Source: JBCDCP01 sp039181495 (GTDB lineage: Bacteria; Pseudomonadota; Alphaproteobacteria; Rhizobiales; Tepidamorphaceae). Taken from it: a stretch of 15,399 nucleotides of DNA. A program made the position numbers and the translations under genes. The stretch is taken from positions 1-15,399 of the forward strand of contig JBCDCP010000073.1 of NCBI GenBank assembly GCA_039181495.1. The letters run 5' to 3'. Each line of letters starts with the position of its first letter. The first letter of the stretch is position 1. The notes under the pieces were generated by a model. It did no database searches. It saw only the letters and a list, made by a program, of their open reading frames with translations, and was not told where the DNA came from. Shown here piece after piece: positions 1 through 6,700 of the stretch.

Positions 1-359
1 ATGATCGCATTTGTCAGTGTGTGCCAGCCAAAGACGTTGGTCTCAAATTGCTTGCGCAGCACATCGGTCGAGATGTCCTCCAACGCACCGATTTGGCCGT
101 AGGCGCCATTGTTAAACAGCGCTGTGAGGTGGCCATCTGTCTGCTCAAGCACCTCTGCCGCACACGTCTGGATTGAGTGCTCATCCTCGTAGTCAAGATG
201 GACTGTTTCCACGCCGTCCTGTGTGAGGCTGGCCATATCCGCATCGTTTCGGGCCGTGGCGAAGACCCGCCAGCCGCGCGCCTTCATACCCCTGGCGCAG
301 GTCCGGCCGATGCCGGTGGAGCATCCTGTGATCAGTATTGAGCGTTGGCGGCGCGTCAC
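1..359 (-). CDS. Short-chain dehydrogenase/reductase, N-terminal part (runs off the left edge)
   Basis: The first 119 residues of a classical SDR oxidoreductase, an NAD(P)-dependent Rossmann-fold enzyme. The cofactor glycine motif TGCSTGIG is at residues 11-18, a downstream NNGAYG (83-88) replaces the usual NNAG, and the conserved Asn of the NVFG segment is at 108. The catalytic Ser-Tyr-Lys lies beyond the window edge, so activity and substrate cannot be judged. I chose a GTG start at 359-357: it has AAGGA about 7 bases upstream and leaves only three residues before the beta strand leading into the glycine motif. A nearby ATG is in another frame and meets a stop at once. The gene diverges from the L,D-transpeptidase at 527. 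Classical SDRs are usually about 250-280 residues, so roughly half is present. Family is sure; substrate unknown. Confidence 0.9.
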   Translation of the reverse strand, partial: MTRRQRSILITGCSTGIGRTCARGMKARGWRVFATARNDADMASLTQDGVETVHLDYEDEHSIQTCAAEVLEQTDGHLTALFNNGAYGQIGALEDISTDVLRKQFETNVFGWHTLTNAI

Positions 360-444
360 TGTGTCATCCTTGTTTCATGGCAGCTGTTGTCACGAGACTT
401 TGTCATCGGGTGGCTTGCTTTCACTGGAAACGGCCGCAACCATT

Positions 445-460
445 GCTTAGGGTTAACAAG
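445..460 (+). promoter_or_regulatory. Possible upstream element GCTTAGGGTTAACAAG
   Basis: A 16-base stretch about 67 bases before the L,D-transpeptidase start. It matches 14 of 16 positions of a stretch at 14260-14275 ahead of the AEC transporter, and its TTAGGGTTAACAA core matches 12 of 13 positions of a minus-strand stretch at 8355-8367 ahead of the acidic protein. It contains the GTTAAC half-site common in alphaproteobacterial control regions. Its function is inferred only from recurrence and position. Confidence 0.3.
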
Positions 461-526
461 ATACGGTCAAATCACCACGTCAGGCAGGAAATATGGCCGT
501 TTGATTCGTGGTTGAATGGAGACGGT

Positions 527-2224
527 ATGGCGGAGGAGCGGTTCGTGATCGGCAAGAACGGATCCCTTGTGGCAGCTGTGGCGCTCGGTGCAGCGCTCGG
601 CTTCGTTTCACCCTCAACACATGGCTTGGCAATAGCAACGGCTCTTGCCCAGTCCGCTCAACCTGCGGCTGAGGCCACCGAACAGTCGGCGGCTGAACAG
701 AAACCTCTCAGCCCGCTGATGAAGGCCATTCAGCGGGAGGCCGCGTTGAGTACGCAGGCCAGGGTGCTGATGGATTTCTATCGTGCCGATGATGCCGCGC
801 CGATCTGGGTTTCGGATAGTGGCCCGAGTGACAAAGCTGCCGACATGGTGGCTGCGCTCAAGACCGCCGGCGAACACGGCCTAAATCCCAACGAGTACGG
901 TGTCGGGGCGCTGGACGCATTGCTGACCGCCACTGATGAGGCGTCTTTGGCCGAACTTGAAGTGGGCCTATCGACCGGTCTGATTAACTTCACCCGACAC
1001 CTTTATGCGGGCCGTGTATCACCAAGCTCGATCAACAAGGATCTTCATATCGATCCTGAGCCGCCGAATTTCGAAGAAGTTCTGGGTGGCGCAATCAATT
1101 CCCCGGACTTGGGCAATTTCGTCGAGAGCTGGGCTCCGCGCACGCCGCGCTATTTCCGTATGAAGAACGCACTCAAGGCCTATCGGGCACTGGAGTCGTT
1201 TGGTGAATGGCCGACGGTGCCCGACGGCGAGGCCCTGAAACCCGGCATGGACGATCCGGTTCGTGTGCCGGCGCTACAAGCACGTCTTGAGCACAGCGGC
1301 ATCCTGCCGCGCGGACTGCACGAAGGAACGGTCTACGACGGCGTCATAGTCGACGTGGTCAAGGCCTTTCAGCAGCGGCATGGTCTGGCGACTGACGGCG
1401 TGATCGGGCCTGACACCTACACCGAACTGAACACCCCGATCGCTGAGCGTGTCCGTCAGATCGAGATCAACATGGAACGCCGCCGCTGGATGAGCGATGA
1501 TCCAGGCCGCTTCTACATCTTCGTCAACATTGCCGATCAGATGATGCGAGTGACCGAAGATCTCGGTTATCGCGAGAAGACGATCCACACGGCGCGGGTG
1601 GTGATCGGCAAGCCCTATCGCCGCACGCCAGTCTTCACCGACAAGATGGAATACATCGTCGTCAACCCGACCTGGAACGTACCCCGTTCCATCGCGGTGC
1701 GTGACTTCCTGCCAAAACTCAAGAAGAACCCCAATGCGCTGAGTCCCGAGCGGTTCCGGTTCATCTCCGGAGGCGGCGACGTCAATCCGCGGCGTATCGA
1801 CTTCAACCGCTATACGGCAGCCACGTTCCCGTTTCGCATTCAGGAACGGCCCGGGCCGCATAACGCGCTGGGTCGCATCAAGTTCATGTTTCCCAACGAG
1901 TTCGCAGTTTACATTCATGACACGCCGTCGAAGGCGCTGTTTGATCGCGACCTGAGGGTGTTTTCATCCGGCTGCATTCGTGTCGAGGATCCCATGGCGT
2001 TGGCCAATCTGATTCTCGGGCGTGAAGGCGTAGGTGCGTCGCGTGTTCAGCGGGTTCTCGACAGCGGCCGCGAGACACGTATCGATCTGCAGAACGAGGT
2101 GCCGGTTCACATCACCTACATCACCTCCTGGGTGAACAAGGATGGCACGCCACACTTCCGGCGCGACCCCTATGATCGTGATGCGTCCTTGAGCGAGGCG
2201 CTGACTGACGCCACCGGGCTCTAG
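527..2224 (+). CDS. Murein L,D-transpeptidase, YcbB/LdtD type
   Basis: A 565-residue periplasmic enzyme expected to form 3-3 cross-links in peptidoglycan, or to anchor proteins to it, using a catalytic cysteine. Residues 1-41 form a signal peptide (charged start, Ala/Gly/Leu-rich core, likely cleavage after TALA). Residues about 65-235 match the scaffold region of the YcbB family, about 241-300 form a PG_binding_1 domain (VPALQARL to TDGVIGPDTY), and about 327-500 form the YkuD catalytic domain. The active-site signature is complete: His464 in YIHDTPSK and Cys483 in SSGCIRVED. The open frame extends upstream to 338, but that part is not signal-like. ATG 527 has GGAG five bases upstream and begins a good signal peptide. 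Length and domain order fit LdtD-like proteins. The next gene is on the same strand, 118 bases downstream. Confidence 0.93.
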   Translation: MAEERFVIGKNGSLVAAVALGAALGFVSPSTHGLAIATALAQSAQPAAEATEQSAAEQKPLSPLMKAIQREAALSTQARVLMDFYRADDAAPIWVSDSGPSDKAADMVAALKTAGEHGLNPNEYGVGALDALLTATDEASLAELEVGLSTGLINFTRHLYAGRVSPSSINKDLHIDPEPPNFEEVLGGAINSPDLGNFVESWAPRTPRYFRMKNALKAYRALESFGEWPTVPDGEALKPGMDDPVRVPALQARLEHSGILPRGLHEGTVYDGVIVDVVKAFQQRHGLATDGVIGPDTYTELNTPIAERVRQIEINMERRRWMSDDPGRFYIFVNIADQMMRVTEDLGYREKTIHTARVVIGKPYRRTPVFTDKMEYIVVNPTWNVPRSIAVRDFLPKLKKNPNALSPERFRFISGGGDVNPRRIDFNRYTAATFPFRIQERPGPHNALGRIKFMFPNEFAVYIHDTPSKALFDRDLRVFSSGCIRVEDPMALANLILGREGVGASRVQRVLDSGRETRIDLQNEVPVHITYITSWVNKDGTPHFRRDPYDRDASLSEALTDATGL

Positions 2225-2237
2225 CAAGACCGCCGGA

Positions 2238-2288
2238 GGCACACTGAACAGCGGTGTGCCACTCAGCCATGCAGTTCCCCTGATGGCT
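2238..2288 (+). terminator. Two consecutive hairpins after the L,D-transpeptidase gene
   Basis: GGCACAC (2238-2244) pairs with GTGTGCC (2254-2260) around a 9-base loop. AGCCAT (2265-2270) pairs with ATGGCT (2283-2288). The first begins 14 bases after the stop codon. Neither is followed by a T-tract, so this may be an attenuator, a 3' end protector or a Rho-assisted end rather than a classic intrinsic terminator. Confidence 0.35.
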
Positions 2289-2342
2289 CAAGACGCAGCA
2301 AGGTTCTAAAGCACTCCCGCTTGCACTCTTCGGGGAAGAACC

Positions 2343-3281
2343 TTGGGCGAGTTGATTGTCAGTCTGGCTGGTACACAGGCCGGTGAGGCGCTTGCTCTGG
2401 CGCTCGCGCTCCTGTCAGCCGTCTCACACGCCATCTTCGGCGCAATCCACAAATCCGGTGCCGACCCGTTCCTCAACAGGGGCGCGATCAATGTCGTCTA
2501 TGGCACGCTGGCGCTGCCATTCGCGCTGTTTGTATTCCCGCTGCCATCGCCCGAACTGTGGCGCATGCTGGTGGTCGTGTTCGTCGTCCATATCATCTAC
2601 GAGTGGTATCAGGCCGCCTGCTATGCGCGCGGCGAGTTCACGCTGGTTTATCCGATTGCCCGTGGAACCGGACCACTGGTGGTCTGTGTGTTGGCCTGGC
2701 TGGTGTTTGGCGAAACCCTGGCATTGAGCCAGTGGTTCGGGGCGGTGCTCTTGTCCTCTGCCATCATGGCGCTGGCCTTGTTCAATCTTCGTGATCGGGG
2801 ATTGGTTGGCGCACTTGATGGATCGATCGATCCGGCGCGTGCCGCTGCAATCCGGCTTGCCATTATTACTGCGCTTATCACCGGCGTGCTGATTGCCGCC
2901 TATACGATCATCGATGCCTATGCGATCCGCCTCGCGGATGATCCATTCACGTTTCTGGCCTGGTTCTTCACACTGAGCGGGTTTGGATTTCCCTGGATCG
3001 CCTATATCCGCTGGCGTCGCATGGCGCCTGCACAACGGCCGCCCCTCGGCGATCTCGCTGTACGGGGTGTGTTCGGCGCGATCATTGCCCTGACGTCTTT
3101 CGGTGCGCTTCTGTTGGCGACCCGTCTCGACAAGGTTGGTGAAGCGGCAGCCCTGCGCGAGACCTCGATTGTCTTCGCCACTGCCATTGGCGTTCTGATC
3201 TTCCGGGAACAGGTCAGCTTTCAGAAGCTTGGCATCATCGCGTTGATCGCGCTCGGTGCGATCCTTGTTGAGTTTGGGTGA
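2343..3281 (+). CDS. EamA/DMT-superfamily transporter
   Basis: A 312-residue inner-membrane protein of the drug/metabolite transporter superfamily, with two tandem EamA repeats and about ten hydrophobic helices. The first repeat carries the typical YPIARGTGPLVV segment ending a helix pair and the FGETLALSQWFGAVLL segment. The second repeat ends in ETSIVFATAIGVLIFREQ, followed by a last helix (LGIIALIALGAILVEFG). Such proteins export or exchange small metabolites; the substrate cannot be read from sequence. The start is TTG at 2343, preceded by GGGGAAG, and an in-frame stop at 2307 rules out a much longer form. It follows the L,D-transpeptidase on the same strand, separated by the hairpins at 2238-2288, and converges with the gene ending at 3336. 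Confidence 0.85.
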   Translation: MGELIVSLAGTQAGEALALALALLSAVSHAIFGAIHKSGADPFLNRGAINVVYGTLALPFALFVFPLPSPELWRMLVVVFVVHIIYEWYQAACYARGEFTLVYPIARGTGPLVVCVLAWLVFGETLALSQWFGAVLLSSAIMALALFNLRDRGLVGALDGSIDPARAAAIRLAIITALITGVLIAAYTIIDAYAIRLADDPFTFLAWFFTLSGFGFPWIAYIRWRRMAPAQRPPLGDLAVRGVFGAIIALTSFGALLLATRLDKVGEAAALRETSIVFATAIGVLIFREQVSFQKLGIIALIALGAILVEFG

Positions 3282-3335
3282 AACGCTACGCTGATCAACA
3301 GGGTTGCCGTCGGCCTCCGGCGATGATCGGCTTGG

Positions 3336-3683
3336 TTACTGGTTCAGAACATAGATCGACGCATCGAAGTGCGCACCGCCCGCCTGAACCGTCACAGTGA
3401 CCCGGCGATAACCAGGCCCCTCAAACCGATCCATGTGTTCCCAAAAATCGGGCAGGTCATGCGATTCGAAGACATGCACCTCGATCGTTTGGCCCGCCGG
3501 ATCGAGAACCAGTCCGGGGCAACCATGTGCTGCGCCCCAGCCTGCGTCGATCAGATTCCCGCGAACGGTTGCTTGCACCCATGTGCCATTCAGATCGGCA
3601 AGCTGGTCGTGATTGATACGCCCGGGCGCCAGAGTTCCGTAGGTTGCAAGGCGCGTTTCCGCGGAATGGCTGTTCTTCGACAT
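3336..3683 (-). CDS. Gamma-glutamylcyclotransferase-like (AIG2 family) protein
   Basis: A 115-residue cytoplasmic protein of the GGCT/AIG2 fold. The family signature YGTLAPG (residues 15-21) forms the substrate-binding loop, and the acidic residue expected to act as catalytic base is Glu88 in MDRFEGPGYRR. Known members cyclise gamma-glutamyl amines or dipeptides to 5-oxoproline, but many small bacterial homologues have no defined substrate, so only the family is claimed. Length fits the family (about 110-150 residues). No strong Shine-Dalgarno precedes the ATG at 3683. It lies 108 bases downstream of mcd on the same strand and could be read through from it, though a hairpin at 3744-3767 intervenes. 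It converges with the EamA gene on its other side. Confidence 0.82.
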   Translation of the reverse strand: MSKNSHSAETRLATYGTLAPGRINHDQLADLNGTWVQATVRGNLIDAGWGAAHGCPGLVLDPAGQTIEVHVFESHDLPDFWEHMDRFEGPGYRRVTVTVQAGGAHFDASIYVLNQ

Positions 3684-3743
3684 GGCTCGATCCAGATTAT
3701 GACCGCGGTGCCATCAACGCGTTTCGGGTTCTCGCGTTGCTGC

Positions 3744-3767
3744 CTGCCTCGGTGAACCGTAGGGCAG
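3744..3767 (-). other. Interrupted hairpin between mcd and the AIG2-like gene
   Basis: CTGCC (3744-3748) and CGGT (3750-3753) pair with ACCG (3756-3759) and GGCAG (3763-3767), giving an interrupted 9-pair stem about 25 bases after the mcd stop. No T-tract follows on the minus strand, so it may only weaken read-through. Confidence 0.3.
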
Positions 3768-3791
3768 TCAGTCTTCCCGGCGAAACCCTCT

Positions 3792-5471
3792 TTACGCGGT
3801 TTCCAGGAGCCGCCGTGTAATTACCTGCGCCTGAATTTCTGCAGCGCCCTCGAAGATGTTGAGAATGCGGGCATCGCACAGCACGCGGCTGATGGGATAT
3901 TCCAACGCAAACCCATTTCCGCCATGAACCTGAAGCGCGTTGTCGGCTGCCGTCCACGCCACCCGGGCAGCGAGGAGTTTGGCCATGCCGGCTTCGAGAT
4001 CGCAGCGATGATCCTGGTCTTTTTCCCTGGCTGAATAATAGGTTAGCTGCCGGGTGATCTGGATTTCAGCCGCCATCATGGCGAGCTTGTCGGAGACCCG
4101 CGGGAACTCGACGATCGGTTTGCTGAACTGAATCCGCTCGCAGGCATATTTGAGACCAAGATCGAGGGCGGATTGCGCGACGCCGACAGCACGGGCAGCA
4201 GTCTGGATGCGAGCCGACTCGAAGGTCTGCATGAGCTGCTTGAAGCCCTGGCCTTCCACTTCACCGAGCAGGTTGGCGCCGGGAACCTCGAACGCGTCAA
4301 AGGAGATGTCGTACTCCTTCATGCCGCGATAGCCGAGCACCTCGATTTCACCGCCGGTCATGCCGTTCGCCGGGAATGGCTCGTCATCGGTTCCGCGCGG
4401 CTTCTCGGCGAGGAACATCGACAGGCCGCGATAGCCCTTCTCGTCGGGGTTGGTGCGGGCCAGCACGGTCATGACATCGGCGCGAACCGGATGCGTGATC
4501 CAGGTCTTCTGGCCCGTGATCTTGTAGCTGTCGCCGTCTTTCACTGCGCGTGTGCGCAACGATGCCAGATCCGAACCGGTGTTGGGTTCGGTAAACACTG
4601 CAGTGGGAAGAATCTCGCCGGATGCAATGCGCGGCAGCCAGTGTTCTTTCTGCGAATCCGTGCCGCCGCAAATAATCAGTTCGGCTGCGATTTCCGACCG
4701 CGTTCCAAGCGAGCCGACGCCGATATATCCGCGTGAGAGCTCTTCGGAGACGACACACATAGATTCTTTTCCAAGCCCCATGCCCCCGAACTCTTCGGGG
4801 ATTGTCAGGCCGAAGACACCGAGTTCAGACATCTTCTCGATGACATCCATCGGAATATACGCGTTCTCGAGATGCCATTCGTGGGCTTGCGGCAGGACCT
4901 CGGCTTCACTGAACCGGCGCATCTCGCTGCGAATGGCTTCGAGAGTCTCATCAAGCCCTGCGTCACCGACCGTTGCCGCGCCGTCCTGCTCACGCATCAG
5001 CGCAACAAGTCGTGCCCGCCCTTCAGCCGTGTTGCCAGTGGCAATCAGGGTTTCCACCTCGGCAGTCCTAAAGGCATTGATGTCGGCATCCGTCAGACCC
5101 AGATCGGTTGGCCTGACCATTTCGCCCTGGTTCATGGGAATGCCGCCAACGATCTGTGCGGCATATTCAGCGCCTGCAATGCTGACGGTCAGACTCTCGA
5201 TCTCACCGAATCGGCCTTCGCCTGACAGCCTTTCGGTATAGCGGCCCAATTCGGTGAGACCGGCTGCATAGGTTGCCAGCCATGCCAGCCCATGAGCTGC
5301 GCGTTGTTCGCTCTCGAGTGCAGTTGCGCTGATGCGTCCGTTCTCGACGACTGCCGCCGCCAATTCCGCCTTTGCCTTGGAAACAAGTACGTCCGCCGCT
5401 GAACCAGTGGCCAACAGCAGCGTGGCAAGATCGGTTTCATTCCTGGCGTCTGACGAAAAGGCGAGGCTCAT
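3792..5471 (-). CDS. mcd: (2S)-methylsuccinyl-CoA dehydrogenase
   Basis: A 559-residue flavoprotein of the acyl-CoA dehydrogenase family, assigned as Mcd, which oxidises (2S)-methylsuccinyl-CoA to mesaconyl-(C1)-CoA in the EMC pathway and passes electrons to ETF. Residues about 175-559 are a full acyl-CoA dehydrogenase: N-terminal helices, the FAD strand domain (TAVFTEPNTGSDLASL), and the C-terminal helices. IFEGAAEIQ near the end places the likely catalytic base at Glu541. The unusual point is an extra helical region of about 170 residues at the N-terminus; ordinary short-chain members are about 380-400 residues, and this extension is typical of Mcd. CAGGAG six bases before the ATG fixes the start. 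ccr and ecm in the same window support the assignment. A branched-chain acyl-CoA dehydrogenase is the main alternative. Confidence 0.9.
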   Translation of the reverse strand: MSLAFSSDARNETDLATLLLATGSAADVLVSKAKAELAAAVVENGRISATALESEQRAAHGLAWLATYAAGLTELGRYTERLSGEGRFGEIESLTVSIAGAEYAAQIVGGIPMNQGEMVRPTDLGLTDADINAFRTAEVETLIATGNTAEGRARLVALMREQDGAATVGDAGLDETLEAIRSEMRRFSEAEVLPQAHEWHLENAYIPMDVIEKMSELGVFGLTIPEEFGGMGLGKESMCVVSEELSRGYIGVGSLGTRSEIAAELIICGGTDSQKEHWLPRIASGEILPTAVFTEPNTGSDLASLRTRAVKDGDSYKITGQKTWITHPVRADVMTVLARTNPDEKGYRGLSMFLAEKPRGTDDEPFPANGMTGGEIEVLGYRGMKEYDISFDAFEVPGANLLGEVEGQGFKQLMQTFESARIQTAARAVGVAQSALDLGLKYACERIQFSKPIVEFPRVSDKLAMMAAEIQITRQLTYYSAREKDQDHRCDLEAGMAKLLAARVAWTAADNALQVHGGNGFALEYPISRVLCDARILNIFEGAAEIQAQVITRRLLETA

Positions 5472-5554
5472 AGCGGGCTCCTGAGCGGCAAGACAAGAAT
5501 GTCGGGAAAGCTAGGTTTTATTGTGCGCCGCAACGTAGCGTCAGCGCAAGCCAC

Positions 5555-5573
5555 GGCAATGACACTTTTTGCC
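5555..5573 (-). promoter_or_regulatory. Inverted repeat GGCAA-N9-TTGCC upstream of mcd
   Basis: Perfect five-base arms at 5555-5559 and 5569-5573, 84-102 bases before the mcd start. The right arm belongs to a CTTTTTGCC stretch. It is a plausible operator and part of a set of TTTGC-type elements ahead of the EMC genes. The arms are short, so chance occurrence is possible. Confidence 0.35.
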
Positions 5574-5604
5574 TATGGTCCAAGCTCACTTGATCTTGCC
5601 AGTG

Positions 5605-6525
5605 CTAGGTGGCGCGTTTGCCGGTGGCCAGTGCCACGGCCAGCATCGTGATGGCAAACCCAATCATTTGAACGGGCGACAGCGCTTCGCCAAACAGCGG
5701 CCAGGTCATTAACGCGGCAACGCCGGGGACCAGGAAGAGGAGCGCCGATGCTTTCGACACTGCGCCGGTGCGAAGCATATAGATTAGCAGGGTCACGGCC
5801 CCTAAGGACAGCACCAGAACGGCCCATGCAAGAGTTGCCCACCATTGCAGAGCCGTTGGCAGGTAGAGTGGTTCAAGCATACCGGCGGCCACCGCAACCA
5901 CGGCCAATCCGCCCATGAATTGGATCGTGTTGGCCGCCCGAATATCGGTCTGGCTGGCATGCAGGCGCTGATAGATGCTGCCAAGAGAAAATGCCGCGGC
6001 GCTGATAAACGCCACCATCAACGGCATTAGTGTGAAGCCGGACGCGCCCAGATTAGGCCAGACCGTGACCCCCACACCCAACACACCGAGCACCAATCCA
6101 AGCCATTGGCGTCGATGCACGGTTTCGCCCAACATGGGGCCAGCCAGAATCGCGGTCATCAATGGCGAAAGGCTGGCGATAAGTGCAGACACCGCGGCTG
6201 GCATGCCACGATCCACGGCCCAGAATATGCCGCCGAGATAGATGCCCTGCATCAGGATGCCGGTGACAATGTTGCGACTGAATGCCTGACGGCCAACACG
6301 CAGACGTACGCCAAGCGCGATACTGATGATGGCAAATAGGACAATGACGAAGAAGAACCGGACGGCGAGGAAGCTGAGCGGTTCGCCGTGGGGAGCCTGA
6401 CCGCGCGCTGCGACAAAGCCGGTGGCCCACAGCACAACAAACAGCAATCCAAGGCCGAGGTGAGGCGCGGCGTCACTGCCGGTCTGGGCACCGTCCGACT
6501 TCGGCGCTGTCGAGCTTTCCACCAT
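5605..6525 (-). CDS. EamA/DMT-superfamily transporter
   Basis: A 306-residue inner-membrane protein with two EamA repeats and about ten transmembrane helices. The hydrophilic N-terminus (about 24 residues) leads into the first helix (LGLGLLFVVLWATGFVAARG). The first repeat ends at LGETVHRRQWLGLVLGVLGVGVTVWP and the second at LFGEALSPVQMIGFAITMLAVALAT, the usual ends of the two halves. The substrate is unknown. It is clearly distinct from the EamA protein at 2343-3281, so this is not a recent tandem duplication. The ATG at 6525 has only weak Shine-Dalgarno character. The gene lies between the terminator of the acidic-protein gene and mcd, 133 bases upstream of mcd on the same strand. That makes a link to EMC metabolism possible but unproven. 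Confidence 0.87.
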   Translation of the reverse strand: MVESSTAPKSDGAQTGSDAAPHLGLGLLFVVLWATGFVAARGQAPHGEPLSFLAVRFFFVIVLFAIISIALGVRLRVGRQAFSRNIVTGILMQGIYLGGIFWAVDRGMPAAVSALIASLSPLMTAILAGPMLGETVHRRQWLGLVLGVLGVGVTVWPNLGASGFTLMPLMVAFISAAAFSLGSIYQRLHASQTDIRAANTIQFMGGLAVVAVAAGMLEPLYLPTALQWWATLAWAVLVLSLGAVTLLIYMLRTGAVSKASALLFLVPGVAALMTWPLFGEALSPVQMIGFAITMLAVALATGKRAT

Positions 6526-6630
6526 GGCATGTCACCGGATAAGCAAAAGATTGCCGTTTGGTTGTGCCCGGCTCGTGGCGCTCCAACAAGCGTTCTGTCT
6601 GCATGGTGTTCATGCGGGTACGGACGGAGA

Positions 6631-6662
6631 AAGAAAAAGGCGCACCCGAACGGGCGCGCCTT
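6631..6662 (-). terminator. Intrinsic terminator after the acidic-protein gene
   Basis: On the minus strand, AAGGCGCGCCCG (6662-6651) and CGGGTGCGCCTT (6648-6637) form a 12-pair stem, including one G-U pair, around a tight loop. The stem is followed directly by a T-rich tract (TTTCTTTC). It sits 38 bases after the stop at 6701. It is the clearest intrinsic terminator in the window and separates this gene from the EamA gene downstream. Confidence 0.85.
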
Positions 6663-6700
6663 GCTGAATTCCATAATGTCAGGGGGTGTGGGGCTGAATA

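Noticed and set aside
338..526. Upstream extension of the L,D-transpeptidase frame to ATG 338
   Set aside because: It overlaps the divergent SDR start, would bury the signal peptide 60 residues in, and has no good ribosome site, while ATG 527 has GGAG and starts a normal signal peptide.
1274..1918. A 214-codon open frame on the minus strand inside the L,D-transpeptidase gene
   Set aside because: It lies wholly opposite the YkuD and PG-binding domains of a clear gene, its translation resembles no family, and long antisense frames are common in GC-rich coding DNA.
4173..5241. Plus-strand frames of 187 and 229 codons opposite mcd
   Set aside because: They are shadows of the acyl-CoA dehydrogenase gene, with no homology-like motifs and no ribosome sites.
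2343..6525. The two EamA transporters as a duplicated gene or as flanks of an inserted element
   Set aside because: The two proteins differ throughout in sequence, lie in opposite orientation, and have no matching terminal repeats around the intervening genes.
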